Assembly: GCA_030849945.1 (NCBI GenBank)
Contig: JAVDKK010000002.1
Coordinates: 248,001 to 312,000 of the forward strand
DNA from: Schauerella fraxinea
Lineage (GTDB): Bacteria; Pseudomonadota; Gammaproteobacteria; Burkholderiales; Burkholderiaceae_B
DNA: 64,000 nt
Direction: 5' to 3'
Shown here in pieces: positions 62,261 through 64,000 of this stretch. The stretch's first letter is position 1. Each line of letters starts with the position of its first letter. Under the pieces are notes generated by a model that had not been told where the DNA came from, searched no databases, and saw only the letters and a program-made list of their open reading frames with translations. The position numbers were made by a program, and so were the translations under genes.

Positions 62261-62290
62261 CGGCGCCCAGTGTTGGGCGCCGATTTTTTT
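62261..62290 (+). terminator. Intrinsic terminator of flhDC
   Basis: CGGCGCCCA (62261-62269) pairs with TGGGCGCCG (62274-62282) over 9 bp and is followed by A and seven T residues. Confidence 0.9.
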
Positions 62291-62345
62291 GTCAGGCGCG
62301 CATTCGCTGGCGTTTGAGTTCCCAACATCCGGCGCTCATAAGCGA

Positions 62346-62372
62346 TGAAGAGCCCCTGAAAATGGCCGGTAA
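62346..62372 (+). promoter_or_regulatory. Sigma-28 promoter of motAB
   Basis: TGAA (62346-62349), 15 bp, then GCCGGTAA (62365-62372) matches TAAA-N15-GCCGATAA at 3/4 and 7/8. It is about 75 bp before the motA start and after the flhDC terminator. Confidence 0.8.
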
Positions 62373-62447
62373 CTCAACGATCTGAAGGTCGGCCTTCAAG
62401 CGATGATGAGCGCTGGGTAGTTACGTACCAGCTAGGCAGGGACCACC

Positions 62448-63311
62448 GTGTTAATCATTTTTGGATTCATCGTCGTCATCGTCTCGGTCGTCGGCAGTTT
62501 TGTCGGACTGGGCGGGCATTTGGGCGCGCTTTACCAGCCGCTCGAGCTGACCTTGATCGGCGGCGCAGCGTTCGGCGCTTTCTTGGCGAGCAACAGCAAG
62601 AAATCGATCAAGCTCGTCGTGCAGTCGATCCCCTTGGCGATCAAGGGCGCACCGTATAGCAAACAAAGCTATATGGAGGTCATGGGTCTCTTGTATGTGC
62701 TGCTCAATAAGGCACGTCGCGAAGGCTTGATGGCGATCGAATCGCATATCGAAGATCCTACCTCCAGCCCGATCTTCAGCGACTATCCCAGCATCACCAA
62801 AGATCCGAAATTGATGGAATTCATCACGGATTATTTGCGCATCATGATCAGCGGCAACATGAGTTCGTTCGAGATCGAAACGCTCATGGATGAAGACATC
62901 GAAACCTATCGTCATGAGCGCGATGTGCCTGCACATGCGCTGCAATCCGTGTCGGACGGCCTGCCCGCATTCGGTATCGTGGCCGCAGTGTTGGGCGTGA
63001 TCAAAGCGTTGGCGGCAGTCGATCAGCCGCCGGCCATTCTGGGCGATTTGATTTCCAAGGCCATGGTTGGCACCTTCCTCGGCATTCTGCTGGCCTATGG
63101 CTTCGTGGGCCCGTTGGGTTCACGCGTGCAGCGCGTGTCCGACGAGTCGATGAAGATTCTCGAATGCATCAAGACCACGCTATTGGCCAGCATGAACGGC
63201 TATCCCCCGCAATTGGCTGTCGAGTTTGGCCGCAAGGTGCTGTTCTCTTCCGTGCGTCCGTCGTTTGCCGAGCTCGAAGAGCACGTTAAGCAGACCAAGT
63301 CGAAAACCTGA
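62448..63311 (+). CDS. motA: Flagellar stator protein MotA
   Basis: A 287-residue proton-channel subunit of the flagellar motor. The GTG at 62448 is read as the start (MLIIFGFIVVIVSVVGSFVG). Four membrane helices are present. Arg90 and Glu98 (NKARREGLMAIESH), which contact the FliG rotor, are at the same positions as in E. coli MotA. The Pro of LPAFGIVAAVLG is present. It is 12 bp upstream of motB. Confidence 0.95.
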   Translation: MLIIFGFIVVIVSVVGSFVGLGGHLGALYQPLELTLIGGAAFGAFLASNSKKSIKLVVQSIPLAIKGAPYSKQSYMEVMGLLYVLLNKARREGLMAIESHIEDPTSSPIFSDYPSITKDPKLMEFITDYLRIMISGNMSSFEIETLMDEDIETYRHERDVPAHALQSVSDGLPAFGIVAAVLGVIKALAAVDQPPAILGDLISKAMVGTFLGILLAYGFVGPLGSRVQRVSDESMKILECIKTTLLASMNGYPPQLAVEFGRKVLFSSVRPSFAELEEHVKQTKSKT

Positions 63312-63323
63312 CCGGGCACGCAA

Positions 63324-64000
63324 TGAGTACCCCTAATAATCATCGTATCGTCGTGCGCCGCAAAAAGGCGCGCGGCGGTGGTGGCGGTCACCACGGCGGC
63401 AGCTGGAAGATTGCGTACGCCGACTTCATCACGGCCATGATGGCTTTCTTTCTGGTGTTGTGGCTGGTGAGTATCGTGCCCCGCGAGCAGCTCAAGGGGA
63501 TCGCCGATTATTTCAAGATGCCGCTGAAGGCTGCGATCGTCGGCGGTCCGAATAGCTCGGCGGAAACGAGCGCTATTCCTGGTGGTGGATCCGACCCGAT
63601 TCGCGATCAAGGCGAAGTGCGCCGGTCAAATGGTGAGCGCGTCCAGGCCGCGGCCGATGCCGAGCGCCGCGATATGCGGCGGCTTGAAGATTTGAAGCGC
63701 CGCCTGGAGCAGATGATCGAGTCCAGTCCGGTGCTGCGCGCGTTTCGTCCGCAGTTGTTGCTCGACATCACTACCGAAGGGTTGCGCATTCAGATCGTCG
63801 ATGCGCAAAACCGTCCGATGTTCGCCACCGGCCGTGCGGACGTGCAGCCCTACATGCGCGACATTCTTCGGGAATTGGGTCCTGTTTTGAATGACATGCC
63901 CAACAAGATCTCGCTCTCCGGTCACACTGACGCCGTTCAGTACGCTCGGGGCGAACGTGCCTACAGCAACTGGGAGCTCTCGGCCGATCGCGCGAACTCG
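63324..64000 (+). CDS. motB: Flagellar stator protein MotB (N-terminal part)
   Basis: The first 225 codons of MotB, cut by the right edge of the window. A basic tail with a run of five glycines is followed by one membrane helix (YADFITAMMAFFLVLWLV) with the proton-binding Asp34. The OmpA-like peptidoglycan-binding domain begins after residue 145 and shows the SGHTDAVQY motif. With MotA it forms the stator; chemotaxis genes would be expected beyond. Confidence 0.94.

Overview
The window is a stretch of chromosome from a beta-proteobacterium, most likely the order Burkholderiales and family Alcaligenaceae (the Bordetella/Achromobacter side). This is inferred from gene content: two Bug-type tricarboxylate-transporter receptors, a pyruvate dehydrogenase operon whose E3 carries its own lipoyl domain, a fliC-fliA-flhDC-motAB flagellar cluster, a high G+C content and many LysR regulators. 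The genus cannot be fixed without a search. I see no transposase, integrase, phage gene, CRISPR array or rRNA. One tRNA gene is present.

Region 1 (1-11,000) is catabolic: a partial amino-acid-type binding protein, an XRE-cupin regulator, an apparent dsdA-amidase-Bug operon closed by a terminator, a divergent LysR gene (dsdC-like), a Tat-exported P1/DmpA-type peptidase, and a LysR-Bug-enolase-superfamily unit. Region 2 (11,000-22,100) holds a 2908-residue cyclic beta-1,2-glucan synthase, a 44-residue basic protein, a secreted GH5 glycosidase with a (CAG)10-encoded polyglutamine tract, and tRNA-Ala(CGC). Region 3 (22,100-27,500) has xthA, a LysR gene divergent from a zinc-type D-serine dehydratase-like enzyme, a patatin and 3-hydroxybutyrate dehydrogenase.

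Region 4 (27,558-37,173) is one tightly packed minus-strand operon: hydantoinase/oxoprolinase subunits A and B, a four-gene polyamine-type ABC importer and an FAD monooxygenase-like protein. A 13-bp tandem repeat array sits between hyuB and the binding-protein gene. This operon is the best candidate in the window for a pathway with unknown substrate.

Region 5 (37,587-43,000) is a copper locus (cueR, copA, copZ and a pyridine nucleotide-disulfide oxidoreductase) with two recognisable CueR boxes. Region 6 (43,268-56,627) holds a GlsB-type membrane protein, then a minus-strand chain of sensor kinase, response regulator, folD, prlC and sco. The kinase faces aceE-aceF-lpdA across a shared control region. 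Region 7 (57,098-64,000) is flagellar: two flagellins, sigma-28, flhDC, motA and the start of motB, with two good sigma-28 promoters.
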